Shown piece after piece: positions 9,601 through 19,657 of a stretch of 64,000 bases of DNA. Numbering within the stretch: the stretch's first letter is position 1; the number at the start of each line of letters is the position of its first letter. Both the position numbers and the translations under genes were made by a program. Source of the DNA: DTLC01 sp964555645 (GTDB lineage Bacteria; Verrucomicrobiota; Verrucomicrobiia; Limisphaerales; DTLC01); the NCBI GenBank assembly GCA_964555645.1, contig CAZKTA010000001.1, positions 434,001 through 498,000 of the forward strand, in the 5' to 3' direction. The notes below the pieces were generated by a model, which saw only the letters and a list, made by a program, of their open reading frames with translations, ran no database searches and was not told where the DNA came from.

Positions 9601-12600
9601 TATCAGATCACTGTCAGTAACGTGCTCGACATGGCGGGTAACAATATTAACAACACAACTGTGCCAGGAGGCAAACAACGCAACTTCACGGGCTGGATGC
9701 TCGCGTATGGATACCTGAAGTACGATCGTTGGTACCTGCCAAGTGGTACAGGCGGCTTTGTCGAGAGTGTCCTGGACTCTCCCCATTACCAAAATAATCC
9801 GCCGGACTGGACAGAACTAATCACTTACTCAGGTTACCCGAATGGTACGAGCACGAACCCTTACGTGAACGTATTCTGGTTCGGCGCAAAGATAAGCGGT
9901 TTTGTCATTCCCCCGACGACGGGTAGTTACCTGTTTTATATCCGTGGCAACGACGGCACTGCGTTGTGGGTTAGCCCGGATAGCAACCCGGCAAATAAAG
10001 TATTGAAAGCGGTTGCAAACGTCAGTTTTAGCTCACCGGGCACAAGCTGGCTCTACAGCTTAACAAATGTAGTTGCGTTGGGTGGTGTTTGGAAGGATAC
10101 GAATGCAATGAGCCTACAAGCGGGCCAAATGTACTATGTGGAGGCTGTCGAGAAGCAAGCTGACGGCACCAGTTTCGTCGAGTTCACTTGGGGCACAGAT
10201 GGCCAAACAGTCAAAGGTGGGGTGAGTGTAACGAACGTACCAACAGGTGCTTGGCCAGTTATCTCGGGCGGTCGCGGCGGTGCACCAACAAACGTTTACA
10301 ACCTGACCGGGAACGAAATTGCGGTGTACGTGAACCCGGACGCGTCGGTTATCACTGCCACTGGTCCATCGAATACCTTCGTTGAACACAGCAAAATGGC
10401 CACGTTGTGCGTGTCTGCAACAGCAGAAGTGTCCGCTGGGGGTATGCCTTCAACCGTACCTATCAGTTATCAATGGTATTCGAACAACGTGCTGATCGCC
10501 GGTGCAACAAATCCGTGTTATACAACCGCGCCGGTATCCTACCCGAGCCCGAATGTGACTTACAGCGTTGTGATGAGCGTACCGGGTATCGCGTTCATGA
10601 CAAAGACAAATAGCGCGGTTGTGACCATTACGCCGGATGCGACCCCGCCGTACGTAGTTGCTGCAAGCGGGTTCGGTGGTAGGTTCATCGGCTTGCGATT
10701 CGACGGAGTGCTTGATCCGGTGACAGCGACAACACCAACTTACTACACTTTGAGTGGTGCTACTGTCACAAATGCAATCCTGTGGCCTGACAGGGTTACT
10801 GTGCAGTTGCAACTGAACACGGCGATCCCGGCTGGCAGCTTCACCGTGAACATCAACGGTGTCAAAGACGCCGCTGGTAACGTCGCCAATACAAATGCGA
10901 CCGGTACGATGTCGGTTATGCAGCTCGGTAACGCCGCCGACATTGGTGTGTTGGGCGAAACCCTTGATCCGGCTAACCTGGGTGCGGGTGTGATGGTCAC
11001 GAACGGAGTGATCGAGATACTGGCTGGCGGGCAAGGTTTCGGCAGCAACGAGTTTGTTGGCGGTGTGATGAGCAACAGTCCTGCAGATGGTCTCTATTTC
11101 GCTTATGAACAGCGCACGGGTGACTTCGATATCGTCGTGAAAATCGAAGATCTGTTGCCCTCGAATGCGCGTGCAAAAGCCGGGTTGATGGTACGGCAGA
11201 GTTTGGCAGCCAACGCTGTGCAGTACATGATCGCAGTTGAGCCTGCGGCAGTAGCAGCAAGTGATGGCAGTGGTACCGGCTACAACGGTGTCACATTGCT
11301 CCGGCGCCAGACAAACAGCCACAGCGTGACGGTTTGGGCTAACAATCCGCAACCGCCCGTACTGGGTAGTGGCCGACCTGCCATCGCGCCGATCTGGCTG
11401 CGCCTGCAACGTGTAGGACCGAACCTGTACGCTTACACAGGCGCTGACAGAACGAACTGGCTGCTTTGCGGTCGTGCGACAGTAATATCGCCTGCGTATG
11501 GCTGGACTGGCCCTGTCTATGTTGGTCTAGCTGTTACGTCGGGTAACAGGACAAACCGCACTACTGCGCGGTTCACTGGATACGGCGATTACACGTTGCC
11601 ATTCATGAAGCGTGCATTGTTTGTAGTGGGCGGCGCGGCCAACACTGCAGCAGGTGCGCCTAATGCACCTCTGCAGACCTCGGATAATTTGGCATACAAC
11701 GACCTGATCAGACTCGGCTTCCAGGTAACCGTGACGCATGCGCAAACCGCCAGGGCTGAAGATGCTCAGGAGCAATCGCTAATTGTGATCTCTTCGACGA
11801 TTACCTCGGGCGACATGGGCACGCCGAACACTTTCACGGCGACGCCCGTCCCGTTGTTTACTTGGGAAGGTGGCACGTTCGGTAAGTTGCGCTTGGCTGG
11901 GACTGACAGCACCTCGTTAAGTAGCCAAACTGCGATTAATATTACCAACACTGCCCCGCCAGTTGCCAGCGAGTTGAGTGCAGGCTACAGCGCCGGGCCG
12001 GTGACAGTATTGTCCAGCGGGCAGAATGTCTTGTACGTCCCGAAGGCGCAATTACCGCCTGATGCTGTCATCATTGCGCAACCCGCTGGCGGAGCAACGC
12101 CCGCACTGTGGGCTTGCTTCTTCGCGTACGAGAGCGGTGCTACCATGGCACTTGGCACTAACGCGGCGGCTCGGCGGGTTGCTTGGGGCATTGGTGAAGA
12201 TGCAGGCCGCGCGAACTACAACTCGGCGGGGCTGAAGCTGTTCACCAATGCACTCACGTGGGCTGCGGCAGGGGCGACGAACGCGCCTACTATTACCGTC
12301 AACCCGGCCAGTCAAACCGTTGCAGTTGGCACGCCTGCAATGTTCATTGTCACAGCAGTGGGTCCCGGCCCGTTCGCTTACCAATGGTGGAAGATCGCCG
12401 GCGGGGCAACCAACACCATACCGGGTGCAACGAACCGCGCGTACTCGATTTGGTCACCCACACTTGGAGATCATGCAACGGCGTATTTCGTTGTGATCAC
12501 AGGGACACAGACGGGTCTAAGCGCAACAAGCACAGTTGCAGCACTGACGGTGCAGCAGCCAATTGCGATTACACAGCAGCCGCAAGATGCTACTGTGGGC

Positions 12601-13005
12601 GTTGGTCAACAGGCAACGTTCAGCGTGGTTGTTACAGGCAGTTCACCGTTATATCAGTGGTACAGTAACAACGTTGCAATTGTTGGCGCCACAAACGCGA
12701 GCTACACCACGCCGCCTGTCGCACTGACTGACGACGGGACACAATACCATGTGGTGGTTAACAACCTGGTCAGTTCGGTGGTGAGTGCAACTGCAAGACT
12801 GTACGTAAGCGCGTTGCAACCGCCAGTGTTTAACCCACCGGTGTTGATTGGAACAAACCTGTACTTGAGCTGGAGTGGCGGCGGGTTCTTACTCGAGTCA
12901 ACCAATGTACTCGGGCCGTGGGTTACAAATGGTGCAACCAGCCCGGTTGTGATACCGATTGATCGTAACGTGCCGCAGAAGTTCTACCGGGTACAACTTC
13001 AGTGA
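6624..13005 (+). CDS. Giant secreted modular protein (lectin-like, Ig, PA14, Rossmann-like), frameshifted at signal peptide
   Basis: The long frame (6664-13005, 2,113 codons) has no ATG near its start. ATG 6624 in another frame encodes MNRKTMRFLAGSIIVGA and hits a stop at 6696; removing one A near 6674-6675 gives ...IIVGALIVSNAFSQPVVNV, a classical signal peptide fused to the long frame. Modules in order, residues of the long frame: Big_5/SbsA-like 1-115; lectin-like 118-378; Ig 390-470; Big_5-like 475-590; DUF1349-like jelly roll 593-800; Ig; Big_5; PA14-like 1010-1200 (GSYLFYIRGNDGTALWVSPD); Ig; Big_5; second DUF1349-like 1420-1643; a Rossmann- or ThuA-like domain 1645-1873 (KRALFVVGG); two Ig; C-terminal module LSWSGGGFLLESTNVLGPW. 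No glycosidase motif seen, so a binding or scaffold role is inferred. Confidence 0.8.
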
Positions 13006-13061
13006 TGGTCGGAAACGGTGCGGGCTGAGTAAAGAAACCTAGGCGCTGTGCGAGCCACGGA

Positions 13062-13094
13062 GGAGACCAGCGTTACGCTGGTCTCCTTATTTTT
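13062..13094 (+). terminator. Strong rho-independent terminator
   Basis: Perfect 11-bp stem GGAGACCAGCG / CGCTGGTCTCC with a TTA loop, followed directly by TTATTTTT. It ends 57 bases after the stop of the giant modular gene, so that gene is probably transcribed apart from the enzyme genes downstream. Confidence 0.9.
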
Positions 13095-13801
13095 GGCGCG
13101 CAAGTGCTGGAGCATGAAAGGTAAAGACAGCACTTTCCGAGCACTGCATTCAATGATTACCACCTACTAAAATGCTTGTATAGAGGCCACGCGTGCTGGT
13201 GGATGTGGAAACTTCCTACCCCCAATTAAGGTGTGTCCGCTCCCGCCAGCAATTGCACCCTTGTTCATTGTGCGCCAAAAGGCGATTAGCAGCACGTGAA
13301 GCGCCGGCTGAGGAAGACCTGTAACGCGGTACATTTACGAGATGATCATTCCATTCCGGGAGGGACGAAATATTGCAGCCACGTACTGGCACCGAACGGC
13401 GCGTGAGTTGCCGGACCAGCATGGCCAGGCCTTAATGCACTGTAATGCAAACGGTCCGTTTATAAGCGGCGCATTCGCTGGGGCAACACTGAAAATTCTT
13501 TACGCCCTGAGCGTGTACGCAAAACCCCGCCATACCAGACTGCTAGGGGAAACCGGGCATAAACTGTGGTTTTATGTGTCGATCTTGAGCTGAGCGACGT
13601 GTTCGCTGCAACCAACGATTAAGTGCACTTTTCTGAATCTTGCGAGCCGCGGTTCGGGTACGCAGGAAAAAATGCAAAAAAACCGGCACATAGTGGCGAA
13701 GTTTACGTTTTGTTAGTCGTTACGCTGCGTGGTTAATTGCCATGGAGGGATTAGCATTTGCCAAAGCGCATTAGTTCAACGGTGTGGGCAGGAAACCGCG
13801 A
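13095..13801. other. Intergenic region before GH26 gene
   Basis: About 700 bases after the terminator with no gene I can support. The longest frame (13342-13593) resembles nothing known and has no ribosome binding site. The promoter for the GH26, GH16 and GH92 genes should lie here, but no clear -35/-10 pair stood out. Confidence 0.4.
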
Positions 13802-16156
13802 GTGAGATTGATTAAGGAAACCATGGCGATCTGGGGAAGTTTGATTGCCGGGCATCTAACGGTGTCTTTCGTTATGCTGGCCGGCGCGTACGCGGAGGCT
13901 GCGTTTTTATCATTTGACTTTGATGATGGGCTTGTCCCGGTTGGCACATGCATTCCGGGCACAACAGCGCCGGGTGAGACACGGTCTTTCAACCCCGGGC
14001 TTGGCATCACAAACGCAGGTGGATTCGGCAACTCGCCTTGTCTGATATTGTGTCGGCCGGCCAGCGGCGAGACATTTGGCCAATGGTGGATCACGAACGT
14101 TTTAAGCGAGTGCGGCCCGATAACAAATCTTGATGTGCGATTCAAGCTGTACATGGGCAACGGTTCTGGTGGAAATGCGCCGGTGCCTAATGCGGGTGGT
14201 AATGGCATGGTGTTTCACGTGGGGCCTTTGCCACCGGCTCAATACAAAGGCAGTGCCAGCAGTTGGGGTAACGGCTTGGACGTGACGTTCCGCCTATGGA
14301 ATAGCGGCGCACCATACACACCCGGGGTGCTGGTTGCATACAAACCTGTCAGTGGTGTGTTCAACCCCGGAGCGTCCGCCAACGTAATCGCCACAAACGC
14401 ATTCCTCGGCTTTTTCCAAACAAACAGTCTAGCCGACAGTTTTGCCCGCGCAGCTGATGTGCACATCCTATTGCGCAGCGGCATGTTGAGCGTAAGTTGC
14501 AGCAATCAGGCGTTCGGGATGGTGCATGTGTACACAAACCTTCCGGTTCCCGGATTTGCACCGATTAGCCCTGTCCAATTTGCTTTTACTGCGACTGATG
14601 GAGCGGCTGCACATGCGGACTGTTGGATTGATAATGTCCGGATTGCGATCAACTCGGCCCAGACTAACCCACCTGTTGTTGCGTCGGTAGACGCATGCGG
14701 CAATTCGATGGCTATAACCGTTGTATATTCAGTTCCGATGTCCCCGTGCGTCGTGACGAATGTTGTTAACTACAACGTCCGGACAATCGGCGGTCAATGG
14801 TTGCCTGTCGTCGGCGCATTGTTGGCTGCGGATCAGGTGACTACCACGATTCGTTTGGGCGTGGGCCTACAGCCGGGCACCAACTACATTCTGTGCGTAT
14901 CGAACGTACATGATGTAACAGGTAACCTGCTGTGGCCAGACCCGACCTGCACGAACTTTGTTTTTGCGGGTAGTTTCGTTGAATTACCTGTTCCGCCGCA
15001 CCAATGGCCGTGGGGACAATTATTGGTCAACCAAAATGCAACTCTGGCCGCGCAGGCTTTAATGGCTGCTTTGGTAGCGGATTATACACACCATATCTGG
15101 CTGGGGCTAAAGCTGACTAACGATGTCCCGTACATTTACACCAACACTGGTCGTAAACCCGTCATTATTGAAGGCGATTTCATGGATTACTCGCCGTCGC
15201 GCTTGCTCAACGGGGCGAACCCGCGCAATCACACCGAAAGAATGATCGCGCTCGAGCAGTTGGGGCATGTGACCCAAATGGCTTGGCACTGGAACGCGCC
15301 TACGAACTTGGGCTCCGATTGGACATGCGGGTTCATGAGCTCGTGTACGACATACGACCTAAGCTATGCATTGGCGAATACGAATTCTGCCGAGTACATC
15401 TTTTTGATCCGGGACATTGACGCGATCGCTGTGCAGTTGCGCAAGTTCGCCGAGGCGAACATCCCGGTGTTATGGCGACCATTACACGAGGCGGACGGCA
15501 CATGGTTCTGGTGGGGTGCAAAAGGCGCAACTGCATTCAAGCAATTGTGGCGCCTGCTGTATGAACGCCTCACCCACCACCACGGGCTGAACAATCTCAT
15601 CTGGGTTTATACGCCTGCCAGCAGCACCAAACCCGAGTGGTACCCGGGCGACGATATGGTTGACATTGTGGGCACCGACCAATACCCGAGCGACCCCGAC
15701 AGTGCAACACTGTCGAGTGTGTGGAACAACTTACAGGCACAGTTTGCAGGCAAAAAATTGCTTGCGCTTACCGAGTTTGGGGGTGTCCCGAACATCGAGT
15801 TAATGCATAGTAACAATGTGAAGTGGGCTTACGCGGTTTCCTGGAATGGGACCTTAACAAAATCTTCGTTCGGGACCCTCGTTCGCACGTATCATTCACG
15901 TCGGGCGATCACGCTGGATGAGTTGAATCTTGTGCGGCCACAATTTTTCGGCGTTGAAAGGATCTGGGGAGCAGGTATAGGTGTGTTTGGCGCAGGCCCA
16001 CGCGGTTCAGCTTACCGCATCCTGACAAGTGCAGACGTCAACCTACCTTTGAGCAACTGGATCGTGATGGCGACAGGTGTTTTCCGAGGTGGCGTCTTTT
16101 CGAACATTTTGGTACCGGAGGAACCACAGTTGTTTTTTGTCGTGTCATGCCCTTAA
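13802..16156 (+). CDS. Lectin-like module + GH26 beta-mannanase
   Basis: Secreted, about 784 aa. The start is uncertain: GTG 13784, GTG 13802 (chosen: AGGA 8 bases upstream and Arg/Lys before the hydrophobic core) or ATG 13823. Order: signal peptide (IAGHLTVSFVMLAGAYAEA), lectin-like module (FDFDDGLVPVG to CWIDNV), a Big_5-like domain (IRLGVGLQPGTNYIL), then GH26. Catalytic motifs: LWRPLHEADGTWFWWG with acid/base Glu563, and LTEFGG with nucleophile Glu658 (numbering from 13802). GH26 enzymes mostly cleave beta-1,4-mannan internally, which fits the mannosidase operon downstream. The C-terminus is a variant of the shared C-terminal module. The next gene starts inside this one, so translation is probably coupled. 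Confidence 0.85.
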   Translation: MRLIKETMAIWGSLIAGHLTVSFVMLAGAYAEAAFLSFDFDDGLVPVGTCIPGTTAPGETRSFNPGLGITNAGGFGNSPCLILCRPASGETFGQWWITNVLSECGPITNLDVRFKLYMGNGSGGNAPVPNAGGNGMVFHVGPLPPAQYKGSASSWGNGLDVTFRLWNSGAPYTPGVLVAYKPVSGVFNPGASANVIATNAFLGFFQTNSLADSFARAADVHILLRSGMLSVSCSNQAFGMVHVYTNLPVPGFAPISPVQFAFTATDGAAAHADCWIDNVRIAINSAQTNPPVVASVDACGNSMAITVVYSVPMSPCVVTNVVNYNVRTIGGQWLPVVGALLAADQVTTTIRLGVGLQPGTNYILCVSNVHDVTGNLLWPDPTCTNFVFAGSFVELPVPPHQWPWGQLLVNQNATLAAQALMAALVADYTHHIWLGLKLTNDVPYIYTNTGRKPVIIEGDFMDYSPSRLLNGANPRNHTERMIALEQLGHVTQMAWHWNAPTNLGSDWTCGFMSSCTTYDLSYALANTNSAEYIFLIRDIDAIAVQLRKFAEANIPVLWRPLHEADGTWFWWGAKGATAFKQLWRLLYERLTHHHGLNNLIWVYTPASSTKPEWYPGDDMVDIVGTDQYPSDPDSATLSSVWNNLQAQFAGKKLLALTEFGGVPNIELMHSNNVKWAYAVSWNGTLTKSSFGTLVRTYHSRRAITLDELNLVRPQFFGVERIWGAGIGVFGAGPRGSAYRILTSADVNLPLSNWIVMATGVFRGGVFSNILVPEEPQLFFVVSCP

Positions 16157-19100
16157 GGTCCAACTTCACACAAACGAGGCGATGGCGCGCAGCACGTTCC
16201 AGCTTCGCCGCATTGCCAGTGTTTTTCTGCGTAGCACTCTTTTCGGCGGAATCGGTGCGTGGCCAGTTGCCGAGTGATTTTTTGTTCACATTTAACGACG
16301 GGGTTGTACCCCCAGGCACAACTGTCCGTGGGAACAATCCTGGTGTTGGTGTGACAAATCGTGGTGGGTTGGGAGGAACCGGTTGTATGGTATTAACCCG
16401 GCCTGCCAGCGGCGAGACCTACGGTCATTGGGCGATAACAAACGATCTGGGTTTTGGGAACATGGTTGATGCGTTTGAGGTTCGATTTGCGCTGTACACG
16501 GGAAACGGTTCTGGTGGGAATGCTGGTGTACCGAATGCTGGTGGTAACGGGATGGTATTGCACATTGGGCCTGTGCCGCCTGTGCAGTACACTGGCAGTG
16601 CCAGCAGTTGGGGGAACGGACTGGACGTGGGATTTCGCACATACAACAGTGGGGTCAACACCGCTGGGATAAACATAGGTTACGATGCTGTGAGTGATGT
16701 ATTTCGGCCTGGAGCAGGCACGCTGATCGCCAAGACGAACTTTCTTGGGTATTTTCAGACCAACAAGCCTTCGTTGGGATTTGAGTTACCTACGTGGGTG
16801 TGGTTGGTGGTGACGAACAGTCGGTTGAGTTTGGTATGCAGCAACGTGGTGTATGGTGGTGTGATGGTGTATACGAATTTGGAGCTGCCCGGGTATATCG
16901 GGATGACACCGTTTCATGTGACATTTACCGCAAGTGATGGTGCAGGTGCACACCAAGACGCCTGGATCGATGAGGTGCTTGTCCGAATAAATCGGCAAGC
17001 TGCACCTGGTGCACCACAGTTCAGTGTCCATCCATCAAACCAACTCGCCCGCGAAGGGGACACGGTCTGGTTCACTGCGTGCGCTCAAGGCGCTCCGCCT
17101 ATCGCTTACCAGTGGTTTTCTAACGGTGTCGCGATCCCGGGCGCGACATCGGCAAATTATACGTCCGCCCCGGTCATACGAGCTATGGATAGGGCGACAT
17201 ATTGGGTTGTTGCAAGCAACGCGGTTGGGGTGGTAATGAGCCGGAGTGCTGCGTTACGGGTTTTGCCGGCCATATGTGGTGCGCTTGTGTGGTCTGACGA
17301 GTTCGACGGAACAGTTATTAACTCCAACAAATGGGAACGGATGGGCGATTACGCGCGTCAACAAGGGTATTGGATGAAGGAAGATTCATATCTAAGTGGG
17401 CATGGGCAATTGGTGTTGCGCGTAAAGAAAGACGCCCTGGGCCGTTTTACTGCAGGTGCGGTTCGGACAAAAGGCAGGTACGAGCGCACGTTTGGTTACT
17501 TTGAGGCGAAGGTGAAATTCCCGACGCAGCAAGGGCATTGGTGCGCTTTCTGGCTCATGACCATGAGCCAAGGCCGAATAGGGGATGAAGGCCGCGACGG
17601 CACGGAGATTGACATTATGGAAAAAGCATGGCTGACGGACCGGATCCAACATGCATTGCACTGGGATGGTTACGGGGAATATCACCAAACAGTTTACAAG
17701 ACTGTTCGTGGGATGGGTATGAACGACGGTGGGTGGCATATATTCAGCCTTGACTGGTCTCCCACACAGTATGTGTTTTATGTTGACGGCGTAGCCACGT
17801 GGCGGACGAATGCAGGTGGTGTGTCGCAGGTGCCGCAGTACATCAAGCTGACCGAAGAGATCGGGAATTTTGGGATAGGCGAAGATGCTTGGGGTGTTGG
17901 CCCGATCTCGAACGCAGTCCTACCAGATTACTACTTCGTTGAGTACGTTCGTGTCTATGACCCATGTATCATTGCCCAGCCCCGCAGCGCCAGTGCATCG
18001 GTAGGCACACAAGTGAGGTTTACGGTTGGTGTGAGTGGCGCACCGCCGTTTTTTTACCAATGGCTATCGAATGGAGCCCCAATACTCGGTGCAACAGGGG
18101 CCAGTTACACAACCCCACCAGTTGCCACTAACATGGACGGCACAGTGTACAGTGTCATCGTTAGCAATGCATCGGGTGTTGTGCTCAGTAGCAACGCAAT
18201 CTTGCGTGTGTTACCCTGCGTCTCGGCAGGGGGTAATTGGTTTTTGTTAGGGAGCAACTTGGGGTGTTGGGGAACAAATGCCAATGGCACTGTAAACGAC
18301 CCGTTCATGAACAACTCAACCGTACGTGCCATGGCTTCTGCTGTGATTGGCGTAATGCGTTTTCCTTGTCGTTCGTTCACTAGTAACCAATTGCGGTCAA
18401 TAGCAGCTACAATCAGAAACGCAGGTATTGAACCGCTGGCGATTTTAACCGCCAAAAACCTTACAAATGCTCTGGCACAACTGGATGCGTTGAAGGATTT
18501 GGTAACCCTGTACGAATTTGGGAACGAGAATGATTACTTCGACGGTTGGAGCGGCGCGACTTACGGGGTGCGATGGTCGAATGACATTCCGGTATTGCGC
18601 AAGGCGGCGCCATGGGCGCAATTTGGGGGGCCGGTTGGCAGCCACTTTGACGCGAACGGTTCTGCTTACATGCGCGATTTCCTAAATGCAGTTCGCGACT
18701 ATCCAGATTTGTGGCCTGACTTTGTCAGCATGCACTACTACTCCGGACACGGGGGGATACCGGCATGGACGGCAACAAGGATTTTGGCCAATGTACAGAC
18801 TAACATGATCCCAGGCCTGGAGCGCCTCAACACCGACATAGAAACGATTTTGGGCGTGCGGGTTCCGTTAGCGATTACGGAGTGGAATTATGATGCCGTA
18901 CCGGAAGCGAACACGAACACCTTGGACATGGACGTCGATTTCATGAACCAGTATACGGCTCTTGTTCTGGGTGCGTTTAAATCGAAAGGTGTTTGGATGG
19001 CGTGCCAATACGACTTTGCTGGTGGGGCGGGCGGTGGACGCTTGGACATGGTGACAACATCTGGGATGCCTAAGCCGCAATACAACGCATTTCTAGACTG

Positions 19101-19599
19101 GCAAGGGCTGAATGCGCAGCGGGGCATAACAATTACAGTTCAACCGCAGAGTGTAGTTATAGCTGCCGGCTCGAAAGCATCGTTTGGTGTTGTAATAGCG
19201 ACCTCAACCATTACACCGGTGCGATTTGAATGGTGGCAACGCAAGCCCGGTGAGTCGCCCGAGCTTGTCGCAAGCAACAGCGGTTGCATATTTGCAAGTG
19301 CTTTTCTTACGCGACCTGTATGGGGTGCAGACAGCGGCACGGAATACTACGCGACGATTAGCAATCCGGTTTCGGCAGTCACAAGTGCGGTCGCGACCGT
19401 AACGGTGCCCACAGCGCGTCTGGATGTACCCGCTATTCTGGATGGGACAAATCTGGTGTTGAGTTGGACTGGTGGTGGACTTTTGTTATGGGCAACGAAC
19501 TTGACTGGGCCGTGGTTGATCGTGCCAAACGCAGCCAGCCCATTTACAAATCCAGTCGATCCTTCGATGCAGCAGCAGTTTTTCCGGATTCAGCAGTAG
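16147..19599 (+). CDS. Double glycoside hydrolase: lectin-like, GH16, clan GH-A domain
   Basis: 1,150 aa; ATG 16147 overlaps the preceding gene by 10 bases. Signal peptide with basic start (MPLRSNFTQTRRWRAARSSF) then a hydrophobic core ending near SVRGQ. Order: lectin-like module 45-285, Ig-like 290-375, GH16 380-605, Ig-like 610-690, a TIM-barrel-type domain about 695-990, Ig-like, C-terminal module (LSWTGGGLLLWATNLTGPWL). GH16 is identified by WSDEFDG and GTEIDIMEKA, the E-x-D-x-x-E form with Glu487 as nucleophile and Glu492 as acid/base, typical of laminarinase or agarase-like members. The second domain shows EFGNENDYF (Glu794) and ITEWNYD (Glu912), the acid/base and nucleophile pattern of clan GH-A; family not assigned. 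Part of the lectin-like module is identical in DNA to that of the next gene. Confidence 0.8.
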   Translation: MPLRSNFTQTRRWRAARSSFAALPVFFCVALFSAESVRGQLPSDFLFTFNDGVVPPGTTVRGNNPGVGVTNRGGLGGTGCMVLTRPASGETYGHWAITNDLGFGNMVDAFEVRFALYTGNGSGGNAGVPNAGGNGMVLHIGPVPPVQYTGSASSWGNGLDVGFRTYNSGVNTAGINIGYDAVSDVFRPGAGTLIAKTNFLGYFQTNKPSLGFELPTWVWLVVTNSRLSLVCSNVVYGGVMVYTNLELPGYIGMTPFHVTFTASDGAGAHQDAWIDEVLVRINRQAAPGAPQFSVHPSNQLAREGDTVWFTACAQGAPPIAYQWFSNGVAIPGATSANYTSAPVIRAMDRATYWVVASNAVGVVMSRSAALRVLPAICGALVWSDEFDGTVINSNKWERMGDYARQQGYWMKEDSYLSGHGQLVLRVKKDALGRFTAGAVRTKGRYERTFGYFEAKVKFPTQQGHWCAFWLMTMSQGRIGDEGRDGTEIDIMEKAWLTDRIQHALHWDGYGEYHQTVYKTVRGMGMNDGGWHIFSLDWSPTQYVFYVDGVATWRTNAGGVSQVPQYIKLTEEIGNFGIGEDAWGVGPISNAVLPDYYFVEYVRVYDPCIIAQPRSASASVGTQVRFTVGVSGAPPFFYQWLSNGAPILGATGASYTTPPVATNMDGTVYSVIVSNASGVVLSSNAILRVLPCVSAGGNWFLLGSNLGCWGTNANGTVNDPFMNNSTVRAMASAVIGVMRFPCRSFTSNQLRSIAATIRNAGIEPLAILTAKNLTNALAQLDALKDLVTLYEFGNENDYFDGWSGATYGVRWSNDIPVLRKAAPWAQFGGPVGSHFDANGSAYMRDFLNAVRDYPDLWPDFVSMHYYSGHGGIPAWTATRILANVQTNMIPGLERLNTDIETILGVRVPLAITEWNYDAVPEANTNTLDMDVDFMNQYTALVLGAFKSKGVWMACQYDFAGGAGGGRLDMVTTSGMPKPQYNAFLDWQGLNAQRGITITVQPQSVVIAAGSKASFGVVIATSTITPVRFEWWQRKPGESPELVASNSGCIFASAFLTRPVWGADSGTEYYATISNPVSAVTSAVATVTVPTARLDVPAILDGTNLVLSWTGGGLLLWATNLTGPWLIVPNAASPFTNPVDPSMQQQFFRIQQ
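16321..16977 (+). repeat. 657-bp direct repeat, copy 1 (lectin-like module)
   Basis: Every base I compared matches 19814-20470, offset 3,493. Identity starts at ACTGTCCGTGGG and stops after GATGAGGTG; the flanking codons differ at once on both sides. It encodes most of the lectin-like module (TVRGNNPG to DAWIDEV). Confidence 0.95.
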
Positions 19600-19657
19600 T
19601 TTCCAGTTGTAGAGCTGTTGAAAACATAATGCCTCAAAATCATTTAGACAATCGCGT

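Noticed and set aside
10450..11409. 319-codon minus-strand frame inside the giant modular gene
   Set aside because: Shadow frame; composition is dominated by Arg, Cys, His and Thr, as expected from the reverse of Gly/Thr/Val-rich coding DNA.
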